Assembly: GCA_029706075.1 (NCBI GenBank)
Contig: JAINUG010000132.1
Coordinates: 692,001-756,000 of the forward strand
From: Aldrovandia affinis
Taxonomy: Eukaryota > Chordata > Actinopteri > Notacanthiformes > Halosauridae
Length of the DNA stretch: 64,000 nt
Direction of reading: 5' to 3'
The position numbers and the translations under genes are program-made. The notes under the pieces are model-generated. The model did no database searches and was not told the origin of the DNA. It was given only the letters and a program-made list of their open reading frames with translations. Position 1 is the stretch's first letter. Each line of letters opens with the position of its first letter. Positions 12,640-23,269 of this stretch are shown in pieces.

Positions 12640-13041
12640 TTAACCCTTCATATTCTGTATACTCCCCGTGTCCACAGGGTCAAAAATGACCCACCATCGT
12701 CACACCCCTATGATAAAGCCTCATAATTTAATTTTAAACCCCAAATCTATTTTGCATGAAGAAACAACCTGTCACTCATCAACAACTTGGTGAATAACTG
12801 TGTTTTTCTGCTTCACAGTACACGGAGACTGTATTTATTCAGTGTATACCAATCGTTTTTACTACACTTAATATTATTTATTTTTGCTGTAAGAGACGTG
12901 TACAATCTTTGTACCCTGATGGTGTACAGCTTTTATAAAAATAATGGAAAAAAATCCCTTTTTTAATGGTAGTCGTCGAATTTCACTGCTGTTAAACCCA
13001 GAAAAGGGCATTTTCTGACCTGAGGACAACACAAGCGTTAA
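12640..13041 (-). mobile_element. piggyBac-like miniature element (copy 1)
   Basis: TTAA lies at both ends (12640-12643 and 13038-13041). The termini read inward as ttaaccctt and ttaacgctt, and a subterminal palindrome gggtcaaaaatgaccc lies at 12677-12692. TTAA targets and this kind of end are known for piggyBac elements of fishes. No transposase is present in 402 bp. Read from its right end, it matches the block at 24809-25003: ttgtgttgtcct, gtttaacagcagtgaaa, tataaaagct, catcagggtaca. This shows it is a dispersed family. Confidence 0.7.
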
Positions 13042-13176
13042 TACAGAGATTATTGCAATACAGCTGTACCTTCAACAAAAAAAAGGACACTCAATCATCC
13101 CATGACTGGTTCCCCAAAGAAGGGCTTAAATTACAACAACTGTAAGGGTTGTAGCTCTTTTACTCCAATATTAATT

Positions 13177-13534
13177 CCATCCATCCATTATCTAAGCCGC
13201 TTATTCCTGGTCAGGGTCGCGGGGGGCTGGAGCCTATCCCAGCATGCGTTCCGGGCGAGAGGCAGGAATACACCCTGGACAGGTCGCCAATCCATCACAG
13301 GGCACACACACCATTCACTCACACACTCATACCTACGGGCAATTTAGACTCTCCAATTAGCCTAACGTGCATGTCTTTGGACTGTGGGAAGAAACCGGAG
13401 TACCCGGAGGAAACCCACGCGGACACGGGGAGAACATGCAAACTCCGCACAGAAAGGCCCCCGGCCTGGATTCGAACCCGAGACCTTCTTGCTGTGAGGC
13501 GACAGCGCTATCCACTGCACCACCGTGCCGCCCC
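13177..13534 (-). repeat. Full-length V-SINE-like element
   Basis: Read on the minus strand: a tRNA-like head (ggcggcacggtggtgcagtg), a B-box ggttcgaatcc (plus coordinates 13468-13478), the central domain with 'tgcatgttctccccgtgt' and 'cagtccaaagacatgca' typical of V-SINEs such as DANA of zebrafish, then a LINE-related tail ending ggatggatgg. A perfect 10-bp duplication, aatattaatt, flanks it (13167-13176 and 13535-13544). Both ends are complete, so it is a fairly young or well-kept insertion. Frames inside it are not genes. Confidence 0.93.
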
Positions 13535-13544
13535 AATATTAATT

Positions 13545-14089
13545 TAATATGATATTTAGTATTTTTTATAGTTGAAATTGTTTAATTGTTTTCATCCTAA
13601 TGTCCAAAATAATGGTGCTGCCAGGGTTGCTGCAGAAATGAGGCAGGAAAAAAAATCTGGTAGAGAAATGGGAAAGTTAAATATTTAAACCTGTAATAAC
13701 CCAACATTTAATTAAAAGGAGATGAAAAATAATTATCCTTTTAAATCTCTGGAGAATATGCTATTGTTATCTTCTCTCTGAAAGTGATTACTTTTCAAAG
13801 TGCTTTCATGTTCAGAGACGTGAATATGAATTTTATTCTTTCTCTCATTATGCCCAGCACAATTTAAATTTACATACACATATACAGATACCCAAGCATG
13901 TTAAAGTCACTGTTGTAGCATGCACATTGAAGCATCATCAGCTTGTGGCTAATGGATCAATGAGAGTTAAATAAATCAATGGGGATCGTTTTGAAGGAGA
14001 ATATTTCATATACAAGCAGTGGCATCAGCAGTGAGGGTTGAAGCTTCCTCGAGATAACGGAAAATTCTTCAAGATTTAGATAAAAGTGG
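13545..14089. other. No gene or repeat recognised
   Basis: AT-rich unique sequence. Confidence 0.4.
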
Positions 14090-14620
14090 CCTGCTGGGTG
14101 GCTCATCCTGTTAAGACATTGTTCTAGTGTGTGGATGAGCCCCACGGTCTGCATGCTGTTAAGGCACTGTTCTAGTGTGTGGATGAGCCCCACGGTCTGC
14201 ATGCTGTTAAGACACTGTTCTAGTGTGTGGATGAGCCCCACGGTCTGCATGCTGTTAAGGCACTGTTCTAGTGCGTGGATGAGCCCCATGGTCTGCATGC
14301 TGTTAAGGCACTGTTCTAGTGTGTGGATGAGCCCCATGGTCTGCATGCTGTTAAGGCACTGTTCTAGTGTGTGGATGAGCCCCATGGTCTGCATGCTGTT
14401 AAGACACTGTTCTAGTGTGTGGATGAGCCCCACGGTCTGCATGCTGTTAATACACTGTTCTAGTGTGTGGATGAGCCCCACAGTCTGCATCCTGCTAAGA
14501 CACTGTTCTAGTGTGTGGATGAGTCCCACGGTCTGGTGTCGAATCCAAGCGGTGCCAGCGCTGACTGTGGCCAGCACAGATCCATGTATTTTTCACGAAT
14601 TAGGATTCAATCTCGCATGT
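14090..14620 (+). repeat. tRNA-type SINE head split by an expanded minisatellite
   Basis: The left end (tggcctgctgggtggctcat, from about 14087) looks like a SINE start with an A-box. After the tandem array come a B-box-like ggtgtcgaatcc (about 14535-14546) and a GC-rich body (gcggtgccagcgctgactgt). If the tandem copies are collapsed to one, the A-to-B distance becomes normal for a tRNA head. The start resembles that of the GC-rich repeat at 41088-41430 (tggcctcctgggtaa). Confidence 0.6.
14101..14540. repeat. 48-bp minisatellite, about nine units
   Basis: The unit contains 'ctgttctagtgtgtggatga' and 'gtctgcatgctgttaaggca'. Units differ by a few substitutions (cacggtc/catggtc, aggca/agaca). 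The 48-bp period is a multiple of three, which keeps frames open on both strands (182 and 206 codons). Neither has a start context, codon bias or family match, so neither is a gene. Confidence 0.95.
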
Positions 14621-14624
14621 TGGT

Positions 14625-16497
14625 TTAAGCTTAAGGCCCAATGTCATAAATCACAAGTTGGAGAAAAACCCATTTGAGCAGAATGTTATAAAGCGTGCAG
14701 TGCATGAGCTGCATTCAGTGATGGCTTGCCCATGCTCAGCAGAGGTGGTAGTTTCATCCTGTTTTCCACGCTCTGCTAAACAGAAAAGGCACTGGAGTAA
14801 CCTGGAACACAGCTGAGAAAGTCACTGAAACTCCCTATGAAACGTCAGATAAGTACTTATCAGTTGGAGATATGATACATGCTAGTCAAAAAAAAAGGTA
14901 TGCTTTGCCAATGAATGTTTGTATACAACGATATGGATGAACTATACACAAAGTGAATGTATTTTCAGCTCAAAAAAAGCTCACAGTGTCTAGGTAAAGG
15001 AGTGAAGTGTGGTAATGTATTACACTTGTCACATGATTTCTACATTCAATTTTTTTCTTTAGTTTGAATTTAGTTTAAGTTTAGTGTTTAATTCATATCA
15101 TTCTAACATACTGTACATGTGCTAGCTACTGTAGCTGTACCTATTTTGGGGCACAAGTGTGAATAGCTAGTAAAAGTACAGCCAGGACAGCTTTACTGTA
15201 ACCATTTTAATAGGCTGCTAGATGCTACAGGTAGTGAACCAAAAAATTGGAAACAAAACTGTAGTCAGTTAATAGGGTGTTGGCCACGCACCATTTTTGA
15301 TAAAATGGGCTGTTGTTGTGATTTCTGTGAACTGATATTCTGATACTGATACTTTTGCTCACCTGTTTTTCTTAGCACTTTCAATTAATTCATGCGCAGC
15401 CTTCAAATTCCTGGAGTATGGCTTGTGGCCAAATTGCCCTTTGCTGATTTTGCATTTCCCTCTATTTCCATGCTGATATCACCTTCAGCTCCTACCAAAT
15501 GTGCCCTAGCAATCACCCCTCTTTCAAAGTCACCCAGGGAGCCATGATAGCCATAATGATAAATTATTAAAGGTCTGTCCAGCATTTTTACACATGACAC
15601 TATGCACGCTCGGATGTTATTTTATCATAGCCCACACCTACTGTATGTGGTAGCCTTTTCTTTGCATATACAGCCAACTCCCAACATTCAAATGCACTCA
15701 TAAACCTCCTGACTTTCACCAGCATGCTGGCAGGCCGTCTGCATCAGGTAGTATGTTCTTCTTTAAATATCAAGGATAAATGTACTGAAAATATGAACAT
15801 GTATTATATGCACAGATCTCTTTTCATTAGTGCCTGCCATCGCGTCAACTGGGATGTCGCTTAAAAAAATCCTGTCCGTGTTGCTATTGAAGTGGTGCAC
15901 GCGATTGAAGAGAAAATACTTTGGTTTTGGAAAACTATTTTTGTTTTGAATTTATTATTTGGTTTTGCAATGCCAAAAGCCCCAAAGTAGACCCGGGTCA
16001 CTGAACGTGAGGCTTTGCATAATACACTCTAAATAGTTTTATGAAGGCAGACAATTGCCAGAAGTGCAATTTTGTGCAACTGCCTCGCGATCAAAATACA
16101 GCAATTGTAACAACATATAGACAGCGATACTAGAACCAAGACAACAGACGACTAGGCACTGGAGACAGCAAGATTCACACTATTACACAGGGGACAACAG
16201 GGTGCAGTTCATTTTACTATAGTCAGATTACAGATATAGTATTTTACTATAGTCTGATTACAGATTACACATTTATCAACAAAATTCAGAATTTATACCC
16301 GTCATCTGGCTCAATATGACTTATCTGCGCCCACTTGTCACTGTTCACCCTTCATAGAGGTGCTCATCAAGGTTGTTCTCTCTCCCCTTTATCATTTGCC
16401 CTTTCGCTGGAGGGCTTAGCTTATGTTTTTAAATAAGGCAATATTTCCTGACCCATGGAAATTGCACTGGTTAAAATGCCATATCATTACATGCAGA
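14625..16497. other. No gene; possible scrap of Tc1 transposase at 15483-15545
   Basis: A minus-strand frame reads 'GDFERGVIARAHLVGA', like the start of some Tc1-type transposases (DFxRG...GA), but the similarity stops after about 16 residues. The rest is unique AT-rich DNA. Confidence 0.3.
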
Positions 16498-16779
16498 AAG
16501 TTTTTTATTTATGTATCTGACTAACATATGAAAGGTGGAATTACAGTTTTTTATTTATGTATCTGACTAACATATGAAAGGTGGAATTCGTTTTTTTATT
16601 TATGCATCTGACTGTAACATATGAAGGGTGGAATTACAGTTGTTTTATTTATGTATCTGACTAACATATGAAAGGTGGAATTACAGTTTTTTAAATTTAT
16701 GTATCTGACTAACATATGAAAGGTGGAATTACAGTTGTTTTATTTATGTATCTGACTGTAACATATGACAGGTGGAATT
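16498..16779. repeat. 47-bp tandem repeat, six units
   Basis: The unit contains 'tttatttatgtatctgacta' and 'acatatgaaaggtggaatta'. Spacings between successive atctga motifs are 47, 44, 49, 49 and 47 bp. Two units carry a 2-bp change (ctgtaac for ctaac), so units have been amplified unevenly. Confidence 0.93.
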
Positions 16780-16799
16780 GGTTGAGGACACCCAAACTA

Positions 16800-18125
16800 C
16801 CCTCATATTAAAACTACCACCGCCACAATTTCCACACTGGCTGCAAGGAATGTCCCGTGGCAAAGCAGACACTCCAAGCCATACATTTTAATACCAGTAG
16901 GGCAATATTTGGGGACCTTCCATTGGCCAATGGCTGACACATCTGTGTGTGATTGACAGCTGTAAGACAATGACTAATCACTATCCAACTTGTCACTTAC
17001 CAGCCCTGATCCAAGGTCCCCATAGTGGGTTCCGACACGTAGACTGACCAATGTTTACTTTAAAAACTCTCTAAAACTTGAAAATTATGCTCTGATGGTA
17101 AAGACTTTGCCTTACCTGATTAGACACATCCTCAAAGTATATGTTGATACCCTTCACAGACTTTACTTAACCCAAACCACAATATAAAACATTGATGGGT
17201 CTATCCAGTACATACATTAGAACCTCGGAGATACGAATGCTCATTGTTTGGAACTGTGAAATGTCCGTAATTGTGAAAGCAATGTGAAAATACACACATT
17301 TTAAGAAATTAATATTTATACTTTATACAACAATACTTAATTGATTAGAAACATATACTTACATGACTCATTTTGTAGCAATAATAATAAAGCTAATAAC
17401 CAATAAATAAACCAGCAGTAATCAGGATCACTTTAGAACATTCATTAATATTTTTTTATGTTGACTTTACAAATTATACATCTGTTTCAGTGATCTTAGG
17501 TCTCATATGCAAACTGTTTGATTTTGTTCTACCCCTTCTTTGTATCAAACACTGTTGATATTCCCATTTTATTATTCAGCAATAGTGCTGAGAAACACCG
17601 GTTTGTCTAATTTTGATAGTATTTCAATTTCTTTCTCTTTTTTGCATCACATTTTCAGTTGAGGCTCATATTTTTGCATGCGTGATAATGATGGGGCTTG
17701 ATAGGCATAATTGCGGTGCTATTTCCGGTTTAAAACCCTGTTAACCAGTCAGTACTGCATTTTTTTGTTCATACATTTAGCTCATTGACAGTTTATGAAA
17801 TAAATTTAGTAAAATTGAATTTGTTTCCAATTAGGCTGCAGACACTGGTTCTATACCATCTGTCATTCTGGTTAAAATGTTATTTACATATTTAGGGATA
17901 CCGTCCCTATGCTTATCTAAAAAATCAATGAAAGGTATTTTAAATCACGTTAGCATGTTGAAGGTGATCTTGAAAGACTGTGTGCCTTGAAAATGAATCA
18001 GACATCATTGGATGCTGCTAGGTAGCAAGCTACTGAGACGAGAAGCAAAGTGTGCCAAGATGACTCAGATTCATTTGAGTAGTTCCTGCTGCGTCTATGA
18101 TGTGGAGGTGGAGCTGCGGCTGGTT
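16800..18125. other. No gene recognised
   Basis: Unique sequence. At 17219-17290, 'tagaacctcggagatacgaa' followed by 'gtaattgtgaaagcaatgtg' recalls the end of some Tigger-type miniature elements, but I cannot find the matching other end. Confidence 0.3.
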
Positions 18126-18145
18126 AATAATAATAATAATTTATA

Positions 18146-18284
18146 CGCTATTTATCAGGTGCTTTTATCCAAGGCGGCTTTTCAGTATATTGGTTACCAA
18201 GACTACACATTCACTAATGTACACATTCACTACTGTAAGTCGCTTTGGATAAAAGCATCTGCCAAATGGCATATATATATATAT
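18146..18284. repeat. Two L2-type SINE/LINE tails in opposite orientations
   Basis: On the minus strand, 18146-18182 reads 'ccttggataaaagcacctga'. On the plus strand, 18235-18275 reads 'gtaagtcgctttggataaaa' followed by catctgccaaatggc. They face away from each other about 50 bp apart. A TAA run at 18126-18142 flanks the first. Heads are missing or too worn to see. Confidence 0.65.
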
Positions 18285-18289
18285 GCACA

Positions 18290-20430
18290 AAATGAAAGAG
18301 AAGAAGTGGCCAATGGCTGGCCTTAAGGAATACTATGTAAGGCAGAAGTCGTTGAAATCATCATGGCCTTTTTATTTCATTATGTGGATGAGTGGAAAAC
18401 ATTGGTTCTTCATTTTCCAATGCACTTTCTGGATACTGATTTGATACAGAACATCTCACCCAATGTGTGTGGAACAATGGCAGCAAAATAATTTAAATCA
18501 TCAACTGGTGGCCCATGACAAAAAATTGAGACAGATAAAAAGTCTAATCCAAAACAAACTGGTTTAAAACAATAAATAATCTAATCTTAATGGAACAACA
18601 GTGGCTGAGAGAATATGCATAATTGTTAAATCACTGAAAGGGAAGAACTTATTGGTTGCCATTTTGCAGCAGAACGCTCACCACACATCAGCTGAGGTTG
18701 AGAGGGTTGGATTATTTATCCAGCTATACTGGGTCCAATTCAAAATGTGTGTAAATTAATCTCACATATTATGAGCAAAGCTTGACAACCCAAAGGTCCT
18801 CCAGGGTGCTATCCAGATATGGGATGGTGATATGCATTTTGTATGAGACTTTGATTGGTGTGCATTTGGTTACCAAACCAGAAATAATGTCAAATTAGCT
18901 ATTGTATTCAAATTTTTTATACATGCTTGATATTTCAAAACTAATGCTAGTGAGTTCTAACAACACAATGTTCGCTCAGGATCTCAGCATGTGATAAGTT
19001 CCCTTCAATTTATTCAGACACTTGGTTTGATAACCAGTGGCTGAAACATTGGTTACATAAATCATAGTGCTCTATTTTGAGGATGTAAATGCAGTCGGCA
19101 AACGCTAGGGCAAGCGTTGGGGCAGATCAAAAAGAGGCATGCCCAAATCAGCTTTGGTGTTTTAGAAGAGATTGTCATCTGAGAGGAGAGTCATTTTGAG
19201 AACTTGGTCCTTACAGTCACTACGTGCTTCGGCCAGACCAGACACAGCACACGAACGGCAGCATCACAGTTCTAGGCACCAGAAGAGAAACTGGTCAGAA
19301 CAGGAATGCTTTGCTCTGCATGCTGTGGTTTATATGGCAGGAGAGTTTTGTAATGGAGAATCAGTCAAAAATCTGCTTTTGAAGATATTAAGCCAGAAAG
19401 TGTTGCTGTCGCTCTCTAGCAGTAAACAGTGAAATTAGCCTTGTGCCAGATCTTCCAGAACTATCTTTATGTGGCAGATGTGTACATTATGATTTTAGTT
19501 TTGTACTTATTTAATTTTATTTGATACTGTTCTGTTATTGTAAAATAAAAATGACCTTTATTGTAAAATGGATATGTATTTTTGTACCTACTAAGAGGTT
19601 TTGGCTTTGGCTGATCACCACCCCTGCTGTGCCATATATTCTTGCATATGCATGGCACGTTGTGGCTTATATCTTGCATACCTGCATGTATTATAGATAG
19701 GAAAAGTGAAAGGACCCCACCACTCTCAACATAATTTTCTTTCTCTGCGCCACTGTTTAAAACTTTAAAACTAAAAGTAGATGTTTTGGTATAGTTATTA
19801 TACAAAAGTTGATAGATTTTTATTAAACTGAAACTTGAAATGATGAGTTGAAATTTTGTAGAAAAGATATTGTAGCTGTGCTTCAGTTCACTCAGTGACT
19901 CATAGTTGCCAGTATAGGTTTTGGAGCATTGTGCAGCATGTAAGAAAATTGTGTCACTTTTGAAGTACTGAATTCAATATTGTGTGGAGAGCTACTGAAT
20001 GTGAAGAAGGTTCTTAATGTTTCTGATCTTCAGATTTACTCAGAGCTGGGCTGCTCCCTATCCTTTAATCATGGCTTGATTATTGGTAACATGGTGAAAA
20101 GGTTTCTGCCCACTTAAGCAGCAGAAGTACAATTTATCTGATTCAGTTAAAGTGCTGCCCTTCACTGCTCGGGGGAACCGAATGGCTTTATACTCTACGG
20201 GACACCATTCAATCTAACCACAATACGCCCGCACTGCATGCAAAGCAAGCATTCCCATACATTGTTTTTCACTTCATTGATGACACACTCAATGTTCTTT
20301 AGAAAACAAGCTGCTGTTAATGAATGTATTAACCTTGCTATAATGTATTTATTTATGTAACGTATAATGTATTTATTTTTTCACCCAGGATGCAAATGAT
20401 AAAATATTACATACAAATAACTGCCAAAAT
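18290..20430. other. No gene recognised
   Basis: Unique sequence. At 19085-19160, 'gcaaacgctagggcaagcgt' and neighbours recall a non-autonomous hAT-like repeat, with low certainty. Confidence 0.3.
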
Positions 20431-20434
20431 AAAT

Positions 20435-20915
20435 GGTTCTGGCAACTCTGTTATGGTGTGTGGTGCATTTTCCTGATGTTGTTTATGTCCACTCAACCCC
20501 TTAGAGGGCAAGGTAAACACCAATATAATACAAGGTCATTCTGGCTAATAACCTTCATCCTATGGTGAAGGATTTCTATCCTGATGGGAGTGGTCTCTTC
20601 CAGGATGACAATGCCCCCATCCACAGGGCACGAGTGGTCACCAAATGGTTTGATGAGCATGAAAACGATGTAAACCATATGCCATGGCTGTCTCAGTCAG
20701 CAGATCTCAGCCCAACTGAACTCTTTGGGAGATTGCGCCTGAGACAGCATTTTCCATCAATTCAATTCAGTTTATTTGTATAGCGCTTTTCACAAGTATA
20801 TTGTCGCAAAGCATCTTTACAGGGTATGGAGTACTAAACCCCCAGAGGATCACGCCGAGAGCAACAGTGGCTATCGACAAAATACCAAATCATGGAATTT
20901 CTTGTGGAATAATAG
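20435..20915 (+). pseudogene. Tc1/mariner transposase remnant A (C-terminal part)
   Basis: Catalytic-domain pieces are visible: 'GSGNSVMVCGAFS' (about 20435), 'LFQDDNAPIHRA' and 'WFDEHENDVNHMPW' (20562-20700), then 'SQSADLSPTELFG', corresponding to the second Asp and the third acidic region (PDLNPxE) of the DDE domain. A repeat at 20757-20878 interrupts the frame, after which 'YQIMEFLVE' (about 20878-20905) continues the C-terminal helix. Frameshifts and stops remain. The protein would have bound element ends and cut and pasted DNA; this copy cannot. Confidence 0.82.
20757..20878 (+). mobile_element. Short interspersed element inserted in Tc1 remnant A
   Basis: It begins 'tcaattcaattcagtttatt' then tgtatagcgcttttcacaag, a common fish repeat motif, and ends near 'gagcaacagtggctatcgac'. 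Tc1-like sequence on both sides (up to LRQHFPS, then YQIMEFL) shows it is an insertion. The tandem attca at its start may include the target duplication. Confidence 0.6.
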
Positions 20916-20926
20916 TGGTGCAAATA

Positions 20927-21410
20927 CCACAGACAGTGGTCTACTGAGCAGTGGGAAAGGTCATATGGGCAGATGAGTCATTCTTCATCCTGTTCTCAAC
21001 AAGGGGATGAGTGCATGTGTGGCGCATGCCAAAAGAAACCAACAGTCCCGAGTGCTTGTTTCCCATGGTGAAGGGTTCTGGCAGCTCTGTTATGATGTGG
21101 GGTGCCGGGATCAGTCACCAGATCTTAACCCGATTGGACACTTATGGGAGATTCTGGAACAATGCGTCTTCTACCACTATCAACAGTGTGTTCCACCACT
21201 ATCAACACTGTCAAATTATGGAATTTCTCATGGAAGAATGGTGTTGCATTCATCTAATAGAGTTTCTGACACTTTTAGAATCTCTGCCAAAGCACACTGA
21301 AGCTGTCCTGGCAGATAGTGATGCCCCAACACCCTGTTAAGACAATTATGGTGGTGTTTCCTTTATTTTGGCAGTTGCCTGTATGTTCATTAAGGAAACA
21401 TTTGGTCAAG
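20927..21410 (+). pseudogene. Tc1/mariner transposase remnant B
   Basis: In order: 'SDESFFILFS' (about 20970), 'VHVWRMPKETNSPECLFP' (21015-21065), 'GSGSSVMMWGAG', then directly 'SPDLNPIGHLWEILEQ' (about 21117-21165) and 'QIMEFLMEEWC' with the C-terminal tail to about 21340. The stretch with the DN motif is missing, an internal deletion of roughly 100 codons relative to remnant A. The frame changes at least once. It is the same subfamily as A and in the same orientation. Confidence 0.82.
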
Positions 21411-21414
21411 TAAA

Positions 21415-22584
21415 ATGAAAAAGTAAAGTGTTCAACATGAGTACTATACATTTCGACCTATTCAAATATATGCCCTCTGTGAAAAGGGAGAATTGACATT
21501 GCATACTGAGCTGGAGGAGTCACTGTTTATCAACCCTGAAGGCGTCAAAGCACAAACAGCAACACAATTAAGATTTTATGCTGCTTATTTAGAAGTCCTT
21601 CTGTTGTGCTGTGCAGAATTCACCGTGGCAACCTTGGTAAAGGTGGATTTGGAGACTCAAATAAATCACCAGTACTGAGGGAGATATGCAAAAGCCTGCC
21701 ACGTTAATAATGCAAGCTTGCTCTTCCCCTGGAAACACAGTGTAATGGATGGACATAAACATGTTACAGAGGCCATAAATCATAGATATGAAAGAGCACA
21801 GCAGGAGAATAACAAAACGGCTGACATGTGAAAAATGCAAAGCCAGAAGGTACAAGGAAAGCTCATTTTGTAACCATGGGGTAAAGGCCCCTGTGAAATC
21901 TGGTCACTAAAGTGCCCATATGTTAGGCGTCTTTTCAAACAGAAAGATGGCTTGTATCCATTTAAATAAAAAAGCATAAACTGGACCCATCGGCCTCTGA
22001 TGAATTGCCACCAGTAACTATGATGAAGAATCAGCCAAGGAAATAAATCAGCCGTGTGATTACTACATTCTCGGCTATTAATCAGCAGCTTAATCGGGAC
22101 AGTTGAGTAAACATACCATTATAGACAAATTTGATGCAGGCCTGTATCAATTTCTGAGTTCTGCCCACAGGAATTGCGGGATTCCCGTCGAACAAGTGGC
22201 ACTGATGCCTTTATCTTGTGCCGCTCTTTTCAGGTACAGCAATTTAGTCAATGTGGCTTGAGAGTGCCTGCACAAGGAGGTAGAGGTGTCCAGTCCAGCT
22301 TTGACACACTTCCCTGACGCTGTCCCATGCTGCCTCAACGTGACAGCTCTGCAATTGACCCAAAGAGGAGGAAACGTGCTCGCACCATTTTATCCTCATC
22401 CTTTCACGGATTACATTCACTTGAGTAAAGCTGGCCTGCTATCAGGGCAGCCATGCGCTTAGACACGGCGCCACATCCAATCGGGTCTCTGTGAAAGGAT
22501 TTGTTTGGGTGACCGGAGTGATGTGAATAACCTCAAAACCCTGGCCTAATGAAATCAGCATTTTTTTGTGAAGGGGGCAATTAC
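21415..22584. other. No gene recognised
   Basis: Unique sequence. The stretch 22000-22110 (aatcagccgtgtgattacta and neighbours) is complex, non-repetitive and of conserved non-coding character by eye only. Confidence 0.35.
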
Positions 22585-22988
22585 AGGATCCTTCAAAATG
22601 ATTTGCACCCTTGATAAAGCAAAGAAGGCTGTATAACATAAACAATTAGCTATTGTGGGCAAAAAAAAATTGAAAATTATTTTGAACTAAAACAATTGCT
22701 CACAGAAACATGTTTTGTTTAACAAGCAATATTTATTTCCCAAAAAGATGTCACAATTATTCTGACCTCTGTGTGCACCCTCCCCTTGCAAGGATAATAC
22801 TGCTGAGTGGTCTTATATAGTGTTTTATGAGATTGGTGAACATATGGGGCGGTTCTTTGGCCATTCCTCCATACAGAATCTTTTCAAGATCCTTCAAACC
22901 TTTTGGCCTGTGCATGTGGACTGCCCTCTTAACTTCAAACCACATCTTTGGGTTCAAGTCTGGAGACTGAGACGGCCATTCCGTCCAT
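22585..22988 (-). pseudogene. Tc1-like transposase C-terminus
   Basis: The minus-strand frame reads 'WTEWPSQSPDLNPKMWFEVK' (ending near 22930), then 'RAVHMHRPKGLKDLEKILYG' and 'ILARGGCTQ' before a stop at about 22757. This is the usual end of a Tc1-type DDE transposase. The 3' flank on the minus strand runs through an AT-rich tail to 'gggtgcaaatcattttgaag', probably one inverted terminal repeat (22585-22615). The N-terminal two thirds are replaced at 22989 by a SINE. The apparent start MSKVLNLNC belongs to the SINE. Confidence 0.75.
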
Positions 22989-23121
22989 GGATATTTACTG
23001 AAGCAATTCAGGTTAAGTACCTTGCTCAAGGGTACAACGGCAGTGCCCTACCTGGGAATTGAACCTGCAACCTTTGAGTTACAAGCCCAGTTCCCTAACC
23101 ATTATACTACTCTGCCGCCCC
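22989..23121 (-). repeat. tRNA-derived SINE, family G, partial
   Basis: The minus-strand head gggcggcagagtagtataat carries the A-box, and ggttcaattcc is the B-box (in plus 'gggaattgaacc'). The segment 'gcaattcaggttaagtacct' is shared with 29442-29657, 36865-37128 and 57487-57718. It is cut at its 3' end against the Tc1 fragment. Confidence 0.78.
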
Positions 23122-23269
23122 TACAGGTAGACTTCAAACCACAGGTAAGCTACCATGGCTTATTATTCCCCTCCAAATCACTCTCCCCCTCCCTCTATCC
23201 CTTTTCTCATTGCAACATGATTCACTACCGATTATGATGTATGTTTCCTTTATTTTCTCCCATCTTTAG

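Noticed and set aside
13102..13552. Two short frames at 13102-13347 and 13367-13552
   Set aside because: They lie within or overlap the V-SINE and reflect its sequence, not a gene.
13957..14677. Long frames on both strands (206 and 182 codons) with 16-residue repeats, like a repeat protein
   Set aside because: The 48-bp tandem period is divisible by three and keeps frames open on both strands; the array lies inside a SINE and has no coding signal.
15483..15545. Tc1 transposase N-terminus on minus (DFERGVI motif)
   Set aside because: Similarity covers about 16 residues only; too short to annotate as a gene, noted in the stretch entry.
16498..16779. Repeats with regular spacing resembling a CRISPR array
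   Set aside because: Units are contiguous direct repeats without unique spacers, in a vertebrate-type genome; it is a minisatellite.
17219..17290. Tigger-type element end
   Set aside because: Only one possible terminus seen and no matching inverted end or target duplication.
22757..23029. Apparent complete 90-codon gene on minus with ATG start
   Set aside because: The ATG and first dozen residues come from a SINE; the rest is the end of a Tc1 transposase.
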